DNA of 64,000 bases, from the NCBI RefSeq assembly GCF_032884065.1, contig NW_027063679.1, positions 1 to 64,000 of the forward strand. Reading direction: 5' to 3'. This document shows positions 23,460 to 37,048 of this stretch, piece by piece; within the stretch, counting starts at the first letter, position 1; every line of letters begins with the position of its first letter. The DNA comes from Artemia franciscana (lineage: Eukaryota > Arthropoda > Branchiopoda > Anostraca > Artemiidae). A program made the position numbers and the translations under genes. Under the pieces are notes generated by a model. It was not told the origin of the DNA and searched no databases. It saw nothing but the letters and a program-made list of their open reading frames with translations.

Positions 23460-26035
23460 CAGTAGCCTAGACCATATATCTCTTTCATAAAAAAAAAAAT
23501 ATAAAAAATGGTCATAGCCTCAAATATATAAATTTAAGCAAAGATTAAATAAATTTGCATTCTTTCAACAATCAGGAATGATATCCCACATCACGGGTGC
23601 CCATACTTGTGAACGCATTCACTCAAGTGAAGTTTGACATATAAACCACATCAAAGGACCACATTGAAAACTATATTTGTTGGTTCGCAAATGGAAATAC
23701 CCTTTTGGTTGTAGGTTCCAATCCTATCCCTAAACACTGTCTGTTGAGAGTCTTATCTATTAGAGCAAATTACTGAATTATAGAAAGTTATTCATATGGC
23801 TTGATGCTGTCCAATAACGACAAATTTGTAGTTTGACATACTGATTATTCATATAGGAGGAAAAGTCAAACCTGTGCCCCCTCTATAAGTATAGCCATAG
23901 GGCATATTGGGGGCTACAACTAACAAATCATGTCTCCCTTACTCCCTCACATCAGAGTAATTTAAAAACAAAGGCCATAACTACGATTTCACATACACCT
24001 TGAGAAGAAACCCCTGTAACACCCTAACAGGTAGATTGTCTAGCCCTTCAAATTGTGCCCACTGGCAACAATATTAGCATATAACTAGTTAATGACAGGT
24101 GTTTTATAACAAAAATCTGAAATAAAAAATTCTAATTGCTATCAATCATGCACACAATAAGATGTACTCTTTTTTCTATACCCGAAAACGTTTAAGAAAA
24201 ACAGACACAAATCTGTCGGTTATCTGTTATCTGTCTGTAATGATGTTTCTTGTGTATTAGTATCAACACAGATATTAGGGCCTATGAAAATACCTATTGA
24301 AGTGCTAAAAATGGCTGCATATGGGTCTGTATCTTGAGGCTGGCATGTTTTGAAGATTTTTTAGTAGAGCCATACCAAAGCAACACTAATCCCGGACAAA
24401 TGAACCAATTTTAAAAACTAACAAGCAAAAAAAATATCATAAATAAAATGATCAGTTTAAAAATGACAGAACTAAGCAAACTACAGACTACATAAATGAA
24501 ATGCGTAAAATTAGGAAAAAGAAATTTAGACAGTGAATGGTAAAGGGGTGGGAAGAAGAGATTTTTTCGTACAAACGTTCTTCTATATCTAGCAATGGAA
24601 AGTTTTTTGGGAGTAAAAGGAGGAATAGTGTTGAACCTGAATAAGGGAGATGATGCCTAAGGGACGGGTGGGGATAGTCGGGAAAAAACAAATCTACCTG
24701 TGGGTTATGGAAAGAACTATGGACAAATCGCAAGAAAATTTTTATTCTCCTTTTTTCGAGGTTAGTTATACTGGCACTCTGAAGAAGGGAAATAAAAAAA
24801 ACACCCTGCCTTCACTAAAGATATTTTCTATGTATCATTTTAAACTGTCTTTATTTTTTCCAACGATTCCTTGCAAATGGAAGGATGCCAAACAGGTCAG
24901 GCATATTCAATAAATGAGCATACAGATGAGTGTAATATTCTCAAATAATGTGATTTAAGACATTTAGACTTATTAAGGGATTCAAGGGGGGAAAACACGT
25001 ACGCATTTTAAAAAAAAATCAATGATTTGGCAATCACATTTTAAAGCATCTAATAAAATAGTTAAGGCCTATCTGATCCATAATATTAACTTGGCTACTT
25101 TTGAAATGTCTTGAAGATGTAGCTCACAGATGTAGGGACAGGTAGCTCAGGTACTCGCACTTCCCACAATCAATAACAGTGTATTATTGTTCATAATTGC
25201 ATATATTCATTGTTTGCAGACTGGAGAAGAATAGTGCTTCCAGTGGCTAGTTTTTCAGGAGAAGAAGTCAAAGAGGTGAAAGGGCTTGTTGTTAGTCCAT
25301 ATACCTCCCTACAACTTTTGGAACTGGAACTGGAAGATAGATAGATTATCAATAGATCTATCCACAATATCAACACTACTGTTGTTTGCATTGTAACTTG
25401 TGCATCATAAGGATTATAATTGGGTCTAACATGGTTCACTGGAGAATAAAATTGTAAATAGCAAGAGGATTAGAACATGGGTGTAGGCACTTAACTACTT
25501 GTGGTCTTTGGGGAAAGAAACACATGATTATTCCAATTAAATAAAGGTTGACATGACAATTAATTAGAATGTTTTCTGCCAAATATTGTTGCTAGTTCAA
25601 CAGCCATATGATTAAGCCAATTATTAGATTTTTTTAAGTTTACTGCAGATTGGGTCCACATTGAGACCAAAATATTGGATAGTAGATACTGACTGTGAAT
25701 ATCTAAATTGCTTAAGATCAGGATTATCTTTGCTTTCACCCCACTCAACAGTCACAAACAGTTGGGGGAAAATAGTTGAAAGTGCAATAGGCTGGGAACT
25801 GCCAAAATTCGTTTGCTACTTTCAATCAACTGTAGATATTCGAGGCACGTGTCTTTATTTTCAGATCATTTTCCCCTCTTCTTTCTCAGCTGGGTTGACA
25901 ATATCCCAATCTTTAATTTATTCTTCTTTTCTTGTAATATGTTTGTAAGATTCTTCTTGGGACTATTCTATAGTCCCAATACTTTTCTTTCTCACACTAG
26001 CATCAAAACCTTCTTCTTCTTCTAGATGAAAACTA
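23460..26035. other. No gene recognised
   Basis: Open frames of 60-95 codons occur on both strands (for example minus 25191-25439 and plus 25661-25948), but none shows a recognisable domain, splice-site pairing or biased composition. A degraded tRNA-like T-arm may lie near 23690. Confidence 0.45.
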
Positions 26036-26039
26036 TAAC

Positions 26040-27610
26040 TAAAACTAATACTACTGCTACTAACAACTCATCCCAGCACCAAGCCGCCTGTGGCCAATAC
26101 AGCTACGCCTGCTCTTCCTCCCTCCCAACCCATTCAAAGCCTCCCTATTTATTCCCTCCCAGGAAGTTCCTATTTCCTTTAAATCTTTCTTTATGACATC
26201 CTCCCATCCCAGAAAAGGACGACCTGCTTTCCGTTTAGCCCTAGACGGTTGGCCGAAAAAGACAATCTTCGGCAATCGGTAATCCTTTCCTTCATCGAAA
26301 GCGGGATTGAACCACATTTTTGTACAGTCTACTGTTTGAAATACAGTCAGTATTGTGACCAGAAACAGTCCGTAGGCAATTTCTCTGGAAAACATCTAGT
26401 AAATCTTCATTTACTTTTTAGAGCGCCTATGTTTCAGAGCCATATTTGACCACGGTCACCGCTGTACCTTCCAGTACTCTAATCTTGGTTTGAAGACTTA
26501 TCTTTCTATTCTTCCAAACTTTTTTGAAACTGTAATAAACACAGTGAGCCTTGGATATTTTGTTTTTAACATCTTCACTGTTCCCACTGTCTTGACTAAT
26601 AATACTACCAAGGTAAGTGAAGCTGGCCACCTTATCAATCTTTTCGTTACCCAGTGTCACCTTTTCATTTTCACTTATTCCTTGCCTTAGTGACTTAGTC
26701 TTCTTAACATTAATTTTCAAACCTATTCTAGCACCCTGAACTCGCAAACACTCTAAAAGTCAATTCCTTTTGCTCACAGTTTCATCTAGGATGCTTAAAT
26801 CAACAGCATAATCGAAGTCCAGGAGAGTTCCCCCCCCCCATTTGATTCCCTGGTCTCCCATAACCTTTCCTGTGCTCCTGAAGTCAAAGTCCATCCAAAT
26901 GATCCTTATGAAGGGGGATATAACACAACCTTGCTTCCCTCCTTATTTAATACAAAACCTCCAGCTAAGAATATTAGAGAAAAAGCTTTCATGCTAATAG
27001 AGAGAAGGAGTTTGTACAAGAATTCTCTGAGTGATAGATCATATGATAACAAAAGAAATGTACAGAAAGTGGAAAAAACATTAGGATATGAACTAAGGAG
27101 GTGTGACGTGGAGGCCATGGATAAAATTGCCAAGGATCTAGAAGATGCAGCTAGACTGCATAATAGTAAAATATTGTACTGGCATGTTAATAAATTGGGA
27201 GGGAGTGTCAATCCAGAGTTTTCTCAGTTAAAGATAGCAAGGGGGCCAAATATGGTGATAAGGAAAGACATGGGTGAAAATTTTTGAGAATGTACTAAAC
27301 CAAGATACAGTTATAGGAAGAGATATACAGGAGAATGGAAAAGGTTGTGATACCTTGGATGTGAAGGAAGACTTGTTTTGAGAGGAAGAATCAGCAACAG
27401 TACTAAAAGGATTAAAAAATAATATGGCTCCAGGTGCTGATAGTGTGGTAAATGAATTTCTTGAATGAGGGCTCTGAGGTTAGAAATAAGTTACTGATAT
27501 TTATGAATATAATTTTTGAAAAAGATGAAGTACCTTATAATTTCAGGAAAACCTTATTAAAATCACTGTATAAGAAAGGTGGTATTATTGAGGTATTAAT
27601 CTAGGCTCTC
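26040..27610 (-). mobile_element. RTE-like LINE relic with inverted 5' segment
   Basis: 26040-26930 encodes, on the minus strand, the 3' part of the reverse transcriptase and C-terminus (KQGCVISPF near 26930; EKVTLGNEKIDKVASFTYLG; LPKIVFFGQPSRAKRKAGRP; LGWEDVIKKDLKEIGTSW). From 26931 to about 27610 the more 5' part of the same protein lies on the plus strand (AFMLIERRSLYKNSLSDRSY; ELRRCDVEAMDKIAKDLEDA; CDTLDVKEDLF; NNMAPGADSVVNEFL). The block between the KPL(L)YKKG motif and KQGC is missing. The 3' end shows a short TAG-rich tail. Dead copy with frame changes. Confidence 0.85.
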
Positions 27611-29680
27611 CAGGTAACATCTGCCTTAAAAAACATTATATGCGCATTCATAAGATATACATGGCAAGTATATATGGCATAGCACAAGCAAACCCAAAAA
27701 TGAATAAAAACAAAAAACAGGAAATTTAAACAAATATTAACCATGCAGCATATCATGGCACTCTCATAAACTACTTGGACCAGTAATTGAAACCTGTTCT
27801 ATCCTTAAAGAGATGGGTTTTTGGTATATAATACTTGAACATAAGCCAGAAAACTATCCATAGACTAGGTTTGATTAAAAGCTAGCCAATCCATTCAAAA
27901 TAGCCACAAACAACAGAAGGTCAATTTACACCCATAACAAGAACTTCATCCCTGCGAAAATATTCAATCTTCATATCCAGACCAGAGGATACAGTGAAGA
28001 TGGGGCAGATGAAACCACTTTTTTTTACATGGTGCTTTTTAATTTGTGAGGGCAAAACCAGAGATAAGAATAACATAGCCCCTTAAAATGATTGTGTACC
28101 ATCACCAGCAAAGCATCCTTCGTTTTTATGTGTCAAGAGATCAAAACCTATACTAGCCAATGATGGAGTTCAAAAATATGTGAGCAAAAAGCTACCTGAT
28201 GAGGACATAAACCTGTTGGCCTACTGGTAAAAAAAAAAACATAGACAAACATGTACTTTTAGTATCTTTAGGAAGAAAGCACTTGAGCATCCTAGCCCTA
28301 TAGCCAAGTAACAAGGTTCAGTGTTGCAGAGAATATTTAGAATTAACAGAGGACAAGATCAACTGCAAAACATTTTTTTTTATTTTGTGTTTTTGAAAGG
28401 TCAAATTTTGACATGTTAATTGAAACTGTTAGTGTGTTTTACCACTTTGAATTGTAGAACATTTGTAATGGAACTGAAAATAGTTGTAATCAAATAGGAA
28501 ATACTTCAAAAAATTACACTGGCCAGTAACTGAATTGTAAATGGTTTAAAATTTCAGTTTCAATGGCTAAGATGACCAATTCTATTAAACCCTAAATTTC
28601 ATATCCCTGCCTTATTCATTAGTGAGCTGTTTTCTAAGACCTGTGATATGACTTCTTTCCATGAATACTATGCACTATAAAATTGGGTGATAAGAGGGGG
28701 CGGCCAATACTGTTTTCATCACTTAAGCAGTTGTGGAATTTTCTTGCTTAGTATACATAACCAAAATAGATATCTTAACCAGGGCATTGTTACAGACACT
28801 GACCAGTGAAAAAAAAGTACCAAACTAATATTAATATGGCCAAAATTGTATTTGAGCATTTTCCTGGAAGGTAAAATATACATTAAAATAGCAAACAACA
28901 ACAATTAGGTTACAATAACCATTTAAGAAGTACTGGACATTTTAAAAAATGTATCACTTTTATTAAAGTCGGATTTCTACTGCTAGGTGTATAGCTAATT
29001 ACCAGTAATGCCATTGGTTGAAAAACCAATTGATTCCTAAACCACTAATATTTCTTTTTCATTTCAATTTTTAAAGATCTAGTCAATCTATACTAGTCTG
29101 ATCAGTTACTAGTTGAACTCAACTAATACTCTTATGTGATATTAACTTGCTTAATTGTACAACCAGAATAACTACTACTCCCACTGAGATGATATCCCAA
29201 CATTTTGGATCTTAGTAGCTGGGTTAATTGGGATTTGTCCTGCCCTGGGAAAAAATTATATTGTTTATTTTGGGTTGGAGCCCCCTCCTCTGTCCTAACC
29301 TGTTTTATTTCTTTATTAAATCTTTGAATTATAGGGAAATTTGGTTAAGCTCTATTACTGTCCATTGATACAAAAAGTTCTATATATGGCTTTATGTTTC
29401 CAAGACTACCTATCTTGTTTTACTTAGAATTCAAATTCTTTATTTATGCTAAGTCTATTAAGGCAGAGCAGTTTTGAACTAATTTGACATAGGTTATTCA
29501 TTACTAGTACTTGAGGCAAATTTAGGAAAGTCCATGTGTTACCATCAACTGTCCAGAATTATCTATTTTCTTTTGTTTAGGGTTGTGACTCTCTTCCTGG
29601 ACTGAGTCAGTTAAATTATTGAAGTTTCAATTTATTTTGAAATATGTCTGAGTTTAAATTATATTAAAAATAAAACAACT
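27611..29680. other. No gene recognised
   Basis: AT-rich sequence. A plus-strand stretch near 28160-28370 faintly recalls a hAT transposase end but is too weak to call. Confidence 0.45.
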
Positions 29681-29682
29681 AT

Positions 29683-31080
29683 CAACAACTCACCACAGCA
29701 CCAAGCCACCTCAGGCCAACGCAGCTATGCACGCTTCTTCTCCATTCCAATCCATTCAAAACCTCTTTACACTCTCCTTGGAAGTTCCCCTTTCCCTTAA
29801 ATCATTATTTGCGAACCTTTCTAACCCAAACTGTGGACAACCCACTTTCCATTTAGCCCAAAACTGTTGGCCAAAAAGGACAATCTTTGGCAATCTGTTA
29901 TTCCTCATCTGCAGAATAAGCCCTAGCCATCTCTACCTTTCTCTCATTATCACCCTAGAGAGCAGAATTGAATCACACTTTTTGTACAGCCTACTGTTCG
30001 AAATACGATCAGTCAGTCAGGTATCCAAAAGAAGCCATAGGCAATTTCTCTGGAAAATAGCTGGCATACCTTCCTCCAAATTTCAGAGCACCCATGCTCA
30101 GAACCATATTTGACCACTGTCATCACTGTAGTCTCCAATATTATAATCTTGGTTTGCATATTTATCTTCCTATTTTTCCAAACTTTTTTTAACTGTGAAA
30201 TAGCATGCTGAAACTTGGATATTGTACTTTTAACATCTTAACTGCTCCCATCATCTTATTAAGAATACTACCAGGTAAGTGAGACTCCTCACCTGATCAA
30301 TCTTTTTGTTACCCAAAATCACCTTTTCATCTTCACTTCTAGCCTTAGTGACTTAGTCTTCTTAATAATAATTTTCAAACCTATTCTAGCCCCCTGAACT
30401 TGCAAAACCTCTATAATTTCATTACTTTTGCTTATACTTTCATCTAGGATGCTTAAATCATCAGTGTGATCTAAGTCAAGGAGATTTTATCTTCTGCATT
30501 TGATTCCATGGTCTCACATTGCCTTTCATGAGCTTCTTAAGACAAATCCATCAAAATGATCCATATAAAGGGGGATACCATACAAGAATAAAAAGAATCA
30601 CTCCAGGATTAATCACTTTAATGTATTTGTCTGGTATACCATACAAGGATAAGATCTTTGCTAAAGCTTTTCTATCAACAGAATCAAATGCTTGCTCATA
30701 ATCTATAAAACTGAGGGCTAAAGATGTTCGACAACTCAGGCACTTCTTAATTCTTAACCTAAGAGTTTTACCCTTCCCAAAACCCAACTGCTCATCTCTT
30801 TAAAATTTTTCTACAGCATCTCTCAGTACAAAAAGTATCATCATAGAAGTAATTTGCTGCCTACTAACATCAGGTTAATGCCTCTATAATTACTACTCAC
30901 TCTTATCACCTTTCTTATAAGGGGTTTGATTAGGGTATACCTAAAATTGCTTGGTACTTCCCCTTTGAATTCTATTACTAAATTCAAACCTAAGAAAGGT
31001 TTGAACCTTATTTGTCTCATCATCTGTTTTGTACTGGTTGGGCTTGGGAGAAGTTGTTGTAATTTGACTCATTTTTCAGT
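29683..31080 (-). mobile_element. RTE-like LINE relic, reverse transcriptase and 3' part
   Basis: The minus strand carries VPSNFRYTLIKPL and NYRGINLMLVGSKLL (about 31000-30850), then KCLSCRTSLALSFIDYEQAF and DSVDRKALAKILSLYGIPDK (30750-30600), the conserved catalytic-region motifs of this clade. Lower coordinates show degraded versions of the KKVWKNR and C-terminal blocks, down to the CAGCACCAAGCC 3' end at about 29695. A deletion joins the YGIPDKYIKVI region to sequence near 30560. Nonfunctional. Confidence 0.85.
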
Positions 31081-31889
31081 AAAGAAGGTACTCACACAGA
31101 ATTAGATGGCATATGAGAAGCAGGGTTTACAAAAATGATGAAAATATTTAGCTATAAAAAGCTGACTTTCTCTTATCATCAAAATATCCACCATACATTG
31201 AATTACTGGAGACTGTAGGTGATGGTGAATGACCATTGTAGCCTGTACTTGTACATTTCCAACACCCCCTTTGGACAGTAATTTTTACTGTTGTAGGCTT
31301 TACAAGTAGTTAAATGACTAAGTGTAACCCAAGTGTTGAAAGAGGAATCAGACAGAATCAGCATTTATAATTTATTTGAGTTAGTATCAAAAGAGAGCAA
31401 TTTCACAAGACTGTATTAAAAATTCTACAAGCCAATCCAACATGGTTGCCAGCAAACATAACTGAGGTAGGGACAAGGAGAACACACTGTTTGATATCTT
31501 TTCAGTTCTTTCCCAACATATTTTAATCATTTCATTTCTAAGGGCACTCCCTTCCTTATGGTCCAATATATGGCCCTAGGATATAGGTCTGCACTAGACT
31601 AGGAAAAAAAATTGAACAACAAAATTCTCACTTTACAATTTATAGCTTACTTTTGCTAATCGCATCTTAATTATCTTAATTTGCACTCAGGAATAAAAAA
31701 TGGTTTGATGTTGGATTTATTTGGCTCTATTATTGAAATGACAATCAAAAAAACACATTACACAAAATATGAAAAAGAGAGTTGTGACTGTGTTTACAGG
31801 CCAGTAACCACCTTCCAACTAGGAGAGTGCTAGGATAGACGCAAATTTAAGCCCAAATGGTAACAGTGAGCACAGATAGTTATGATCAA

Positions 31890-32900
31890 GGGAACTATCC
31901 TTCTATGGTTTAGAGTCGACATTGCTGCACTATGTCAATTTCTGATAGAGTATGTAAGTTGGCTGGGTATGACAAGCAGCATCAGTACCGTAGCCCAGCT
32001 CTTTCATATATACAGTCATTTCTGGGCTTATGAATCTTCTCAGGATGAATCTGTCTTTGTATTTCTTTAAGTAATTGAGTAAGGAACTTATATTGTGGTT
32101 GATCAACATATTTGGATATAAGTAGCGTGGCACTGCACCTACATTGGAAGGTCAAAGATAGGATTTTTAGGGTAGATATCCTTTCACTATATAGCTTTTT
32201 ATCAAGTCCAGAGATGCACTAGGTGGCTCTCCTTTGCAAACCGTCAATAAGCTGTGTATCACTTTTGTGAAAAAGTGAAGCAAAGCAGTTCCAAAGTCAC
32301 CACAAAGCAGTTCCAAAGTCAAGAACTGGTCTAATAATTGCCTTACCATATATAGTTTCAAGAAGGTTCCACATGATTGGCTAGTAATAGTACTTGTTCA
32401 TTTAATAATAACAAGACTTGAATTTGCTCTGGAAACAGTTTGTACCAAGTGTTCATGGAGCTTTAGAAGATTATCTATTGTGACTCCCAGGTCTTTACAA
32501 CTAGAGCTACTTGGGAGAGGAACAGGGGATGATGGCTGGTTATCATTCATAGTACAGTATATTGGTGTTAAGGATTATTGTTAACAAAAGGAATGTTGAA
32601 ACATTTTGAAAAACTGAAATAGAGAATCCACTTGTCAGCCTATGCCTGTATGCAATTCACCAAGTACTTGGGTACACAAAGTAGTTTTGAATCATTATTG
32701 TAAAGGGTTAAGTGGTTACTGACTTTGGGTATCATATCACTCATATAAAGAAGAAATAATGTGGGTCCACTAACAGTTCCCTGGGAACACCACTTAGGAC
32801 TTCACAGTGCTGCAATTAGGTACAATTGCCATCTATTGTGAAGATTCAATGAAGTTATAAAGCTTTCCACCAAGTTAATAAAACAGTTTCGTTGCATAGA
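31890..32900 (-). mobile_element. CR1/jockey-like LINE relic, 3' part of reverse transcriptase
   Basis: The minus strand reads SQGTVSGPTLFLLYMSDMIP at about 32790-32720 (the SGVPQGSVLGPLLF motif), then NDSKLLCVPKYL in place of the ADD box. Further on come SSCKDLGVTIDNLLKLHEHL (32515-32450) and LYMVRQLLDQFLTLELLCG (near 32350), the ordinary order of CR1/jockey-type elements. Many lesions. Distinct from the RTE family elsewhere in the window. Confidence 0.75.
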
Positions 32901-33339
32901 TTTTTTTACTTTCGTGCTGTCCAAAAAAAGTAGAGCTTTATTTAACTTTTTTTTAGAAAGTCTACAAAGTTCAGCCATTAGCAGAAGATTGTGGAAAATT
33001 TAATAAACCACACACAAACAAGTGTACATATATATCACAGTGTATACTTGTTTAAATATTCTTCTTGGTAAAAGAATAAGGGTTAGACAGAAAAAAAAAT
33101 TCATCTAAGCCTTACTTATTAAAAGGAAAAAAATAATTAAAAAGGTGGGTTTCTCAGCTCCATGTCTGATTAAATCAGTTATTTGCATGGGCGCCCATAA
33201 GTTGAATTTTAGGAAGGGGGCTTGTCAGGTCTAACCAGCACTTCTAATCCAGTATAATAGAAAACACAAAACAAAAATATAACAGCCAGCAGAACAGCAC
33301 TGCCTAAGTAAAGAGCAATGTGGGCACAATGTATTATTT

Positions 33340-33860
33340 GTTGTTTTTTTCTTGTTCATTTTTTTTTACCAGGGCAATTCTTATTGAAAGAAATGTTGAA
33401 GAAACTTCAAAAAGGGCTCATTCAATTAGAAACTTCCCCAACACACATTAAAACAACATTTTCAAACAAACATTTTGTTCAGCATAGTTTAAAGGTCCAA
33501 AAATCATGATTTTGAGCATGACAACCCCCCCCCACCCTCAGGACAAGGGTTGTAAGTTATGCCCTGGGAGGATTTAAGGTTTTCATATAAAGTGGTTGCA
33601 TAAACCTTGGCAGGGGCTCATTGGATTGGTAATCAGAAGTTCTAGTGGCCTTTTTAACAGTCAAAAGTAATTGGAGGTCAATCAGCCCCTTCCCCCACTA
33701 TAATTATTTCTCCAAACACATTTAATCAAGATGTTTAGATAGATATTTTGTTCAGCATAGTTGAAAAGTCCAGAAATTTAAGTCCTTGAGGAAGACCCCC
33801 CCTCCATAGCCCTCAAGGCAAGGGTCATCCTTGACAACAGCATTTTGGAGGTGTGAAATT
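33340..33860 (+). repeat. Degenerate repeat, about 2 units (family also at 41.9-42.9 and 62-63.6 kb)
   Basis: Units share GGGCTCATTNGATTGG, a block with TCCAAACACAT..ATCAA, ATTTTGTTCAGCATAGT, and CAAGGGTTGTAAGTTATGCCC. The same order recurs at 41900-42930 and, much better preserved, at 62170-62420 and 63330-63580. This is a relic of that family. Confidence 0.7.
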
Positions 33861-34519
33861 TAAATACATAATTATATTACACAAATTTGTGAGATAAAAC
33901 TTTTATTTCTACTTATATTTATCCTTTTCCACTCATATTTATGCTTAAGTAACGTTTCAAGTGGCTTTCCTTAGTGTGTGACTGTGCTTACTTGGACATT
34001 GAAACTGGAGGTATTTTATTGTTGATCCCCATGGGGATTAGCCTTTGGGTTTAAATTATAATTTAAACAAATAAAACACAGGCAATATATTTGGAGTGCT
34101 TCTTCTTCTTTCAAATTTGCAAAGCTGTAAATAGTGCACACTTGCCTATAATGCCATAGATTTCATTGGTTGAGCCATTTTCTGGGGAAGCAATATCAAA
34201 TAATCAAGGCTGTATTGGTACCAGCTGGATTTTAATCCATAGATTGTTGGGGACAGTAGGATCAGCCATTAAGTAAATTTACTAAGCTGTCTTTTTTAGA
34301 TTTTCAGAAACAGTCTGTATAGGGGAGTGATATGAAACAGGAAGTTATATTAGTGCTAGCAGGATTTTAATCCTTAAACTGCTGGGAATTTGTGATTTGA
34401 GTATCAGCACTTTCTACAGGTTCTGTCTAACATGAGATTTTGTGAAATAATGGTTGTATAAAAAAGGATGCCACCTGAATGCAATAGCAAACAGAAGCTA
34501 GTCAGCCTAAAAAAGTCCC

Positions 34520-35275
34520 AAGATTTCTAAACTGGCTGTATATACAGTCCTGAATCAGATTCAAAGGCAGTCTTATGTGATAGGTGTGAGAAATGGCTAT
34601 GCATTGAATGCCTAAACATACCTGGCTCTGAATATGAACTTTTCACAAAAATGTCTACCATTGGAGACATGCAGAGGTACTTCTTGATTTACAAGCACTC
34701 AGGTGCTCCAGCAGACCCATTCTCATTGGCCAAAATTTCAAATTTCATAACATCTAAGGTTCTAGTGCTTTGGCTATTGTAGAAATAGTTAAAGCAGCAG
34801 TAGAAGAGATGAAGCAAGACATTACCAATACAATAAACAAAGTCAAGAATGCATTACTGATCTTGAGAAAATGTGGCCAAAAAATATACCATTTCAGAAG
34901 TTGAAGAATATGTTGGAGCAGCAGTTCAGGAAGAAACAAAATATTGGAACAAGCTATCAATTATCACCTTGAGGATGAAGCCCAAAGACTGTTCAGACAG
35001 GAGAAAGATAGAGAGGGGAGAAAACTTAATGTGGCTGCATATGGTATACCCCAGCAACCAGGAGTACTAAATGATTACCTGCTCATCAAAAGACAACTTG
35101 CAGAGCTGTACAGCATAACAAGTGCAAACACAAGCAATATTAGACACTTAGTTGATAGACCAAAAACCAGCCCACAGCCAACCACCCCCATTCTCACAAG
35201 AGGAGATTCAAAGAAGCTACAAAAATTAAACTCTATTAAATTTAAACTCTATCAAATTAAGTTTATTTATTAAAT
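34520..35275 (+). mobile_element. LINE ORF1 relic with PHD-type zinc finger
   Basis: The plus strand at about 34540-34660 reads ESDSKAVLCDRCEKWLCIEC then LNIPGSEYELFTKM, a PHD-like cysteine pattern (CxxC...CxxC) known from ORF1 proteins of CR1/jockey-group LINEs. After a coiled-coil-like segment, 34944-35273 reads EQAINYHLEDEAQRLFRQEK and REGRKLNVAAYGIPQQPG, the RNA-binding-domain-like part of such ORF1 proteins. Frame changes break it. It may belong to the same family as the reverse transcriptase pieces at 31.9-32.9 and 36.6 kb. Confidence 0.6.
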
Positions 35276-36589
35276 AAACACTATTCAAAAAAAAAATCTG
35301 TCAAGTGTGTTTTTCAAGAAGAGTCACTAATCAGTGAAATGAATTGAAGGATTCTACTGTCAGCCCTCTTTCTATCTAGTCTTTTAGACATCAACTTTAC
35401 AGGGAGTGGGAGATGAAGTTGTGTAGGCTTGACTGGGAGTCATTGACTCAAGAACACACTAGGTCTAGGAGACCTTAAAGCTCTCAAATGGATTAAGGTG
35501 ATAATTTGTGCTTACTGAAAACAAAATATATTTTGAATGTTTTTACTTTTTTACTTAAATAAATAAAAAAAACTTTATGATTTCAAGGAATAAATATCAG
35601 GATATGTATATTAAACTGACAGTCCACTGTCATTTTTTTTCCAGTAAAGCCTAGATTATGTTCTGGTCTTAAGAAGGCATGGGGGTTGTCAGCTATACTA
35701 ATGTTAATTTTTCCTTGTTTTGAGTTTGACTTGGCTATTTCTTCTAATTTCTGTTTGCTTTGAGTTTTATTTATTTATTGATAGTGATTTGTGCTACTTT
35801 CACTCTTTGAGGATTGTTTGACATTATTTCTGCCCTTTTTGGCTTATTGCAGCTCTTTACTTTTCTTTGAAAGACTTCTGTGGAAAAAGTTTTTTTCAAT
35901 ACAAATATATAGCAGCAGTGTTCAGCCAGGGGGGTGGGTGGAAGTCTCCCTTAAGGGCAGCTAAGATTATTTGCAATAAAAATCACTGTAAGGTCAAAAA
36001 GGTGAAACTCTTGTGAGTAGGACACACTTTATAGCTTGCAATTTTATGAGACTTTATTAACTTTATTGATTCTGTGAAAGCCCTTCATTATACAGTGTGA
36101 GATCTAGCAGCCAGGATGTCCATTAGTCAATCTACTCATTCTTGGTTGATACCTCTTGCTGCTAATTTAGCCTAGAACAAAGCCAGGTAAATATACAACT
36201 GTCTATATTATTGACTTACCAATAATGTAAACATACCACTTGATATCCTTTTTATACTCTTTATGAATATGATAATTGCTTCTATTGCAAATTCAAATTT
36301 AAGCACTTTTTGACCTAATCAATCCTAAACTAACCTTATTATAAATAATTTTGGCACTGAGAAAATGTAGTATTATTTTGTTGAAAGTGACCAATAAAAT
36401 GGCACTGAGAAAATGTAATTTTATTTTCTTGGAAAACAATCAATAACTCAAATTTTAATTGAAAATTTGTCATTTTTAAGAGCTCAGAAAGTGCTTAAAT
36501 ATGAATTTTGTGATAGAAGCAATTATTTTATTTGTAAAGAGCATAAAAAAAGTATTGAGTGGTATGTTCACTTTATTGGTAAGTCTATA

Positions 36590-36830
36590 ATATAGACAGT
36601 CATATATTTACCCAAAGCCAATTATGTGGAACTTTGTCAAATGCTTTGGCAAGGTCTTAAAAAATTAGGTCAATAGGAAGGCCTTTGTCCAATAGCTGGG
36701 CAACCTGTTCATCAAAGAAGCTCATCATTAACAATCCTTTCAAGCCCTTTTGCAACAGTAGACATGAGGCTAGTAGGTCTATTATAATATTCTTCTATGA
36801 ATATATCTTCCTTTTTAAAGATATGTGTGA
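36590..36830 (-). mobile_element. LINE reverse transcriptase fragment
   Basis: The minus strand reads RPTSLMSTVAKGFERIV, then FFDEQVAQLLDKGLPIDLIF and DLAKAFDKVPHNWLWVN. This is the YRPISL...FLDLAKAFDKVPH region of CR1/jockey-type reverse transcriptases and lies 5' of the motifs at 31.9-32.9 kb. One internal stop at least. Confidence 0.75.
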
Positions 36831-37048
36831 TAGTCTATATGCTAATGTCATGACAAAAACATTATCATAGTTTCTTTTGTTAAGTTTTTTTCATAAACTA
36901 TCTTTAAATAATGTTCAATACCCAAACAATTGGAAATTCTTTTACATTTGGACATAAATCCAAATGGTTTTGAAGGGTCAAAAAACACATTCACAATGAA
37001 AAAAAGTATTGTCAAATATCATCCAAATTGGCAGTACTAAAATACTTA

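Noticed and set aside
23640-23725. tRNA-like T-arm (GGTTCCAATCC) suggesting a SINE head
   Set aside because: No convincing D-arm or anticodon arm at the right spacing.
25191-25948. Open frames of 82-95 codons on both strands
   Set aside because: No recognisable domain or paired splice sites; likely chance frames.
28160-28380. Possible hAT transposase C-terminal remnant on the plus strand
   Set aside because: Only a loose resemblance around LLAYW and the following 60 residues, with a stop inside; no terminal repeats found.
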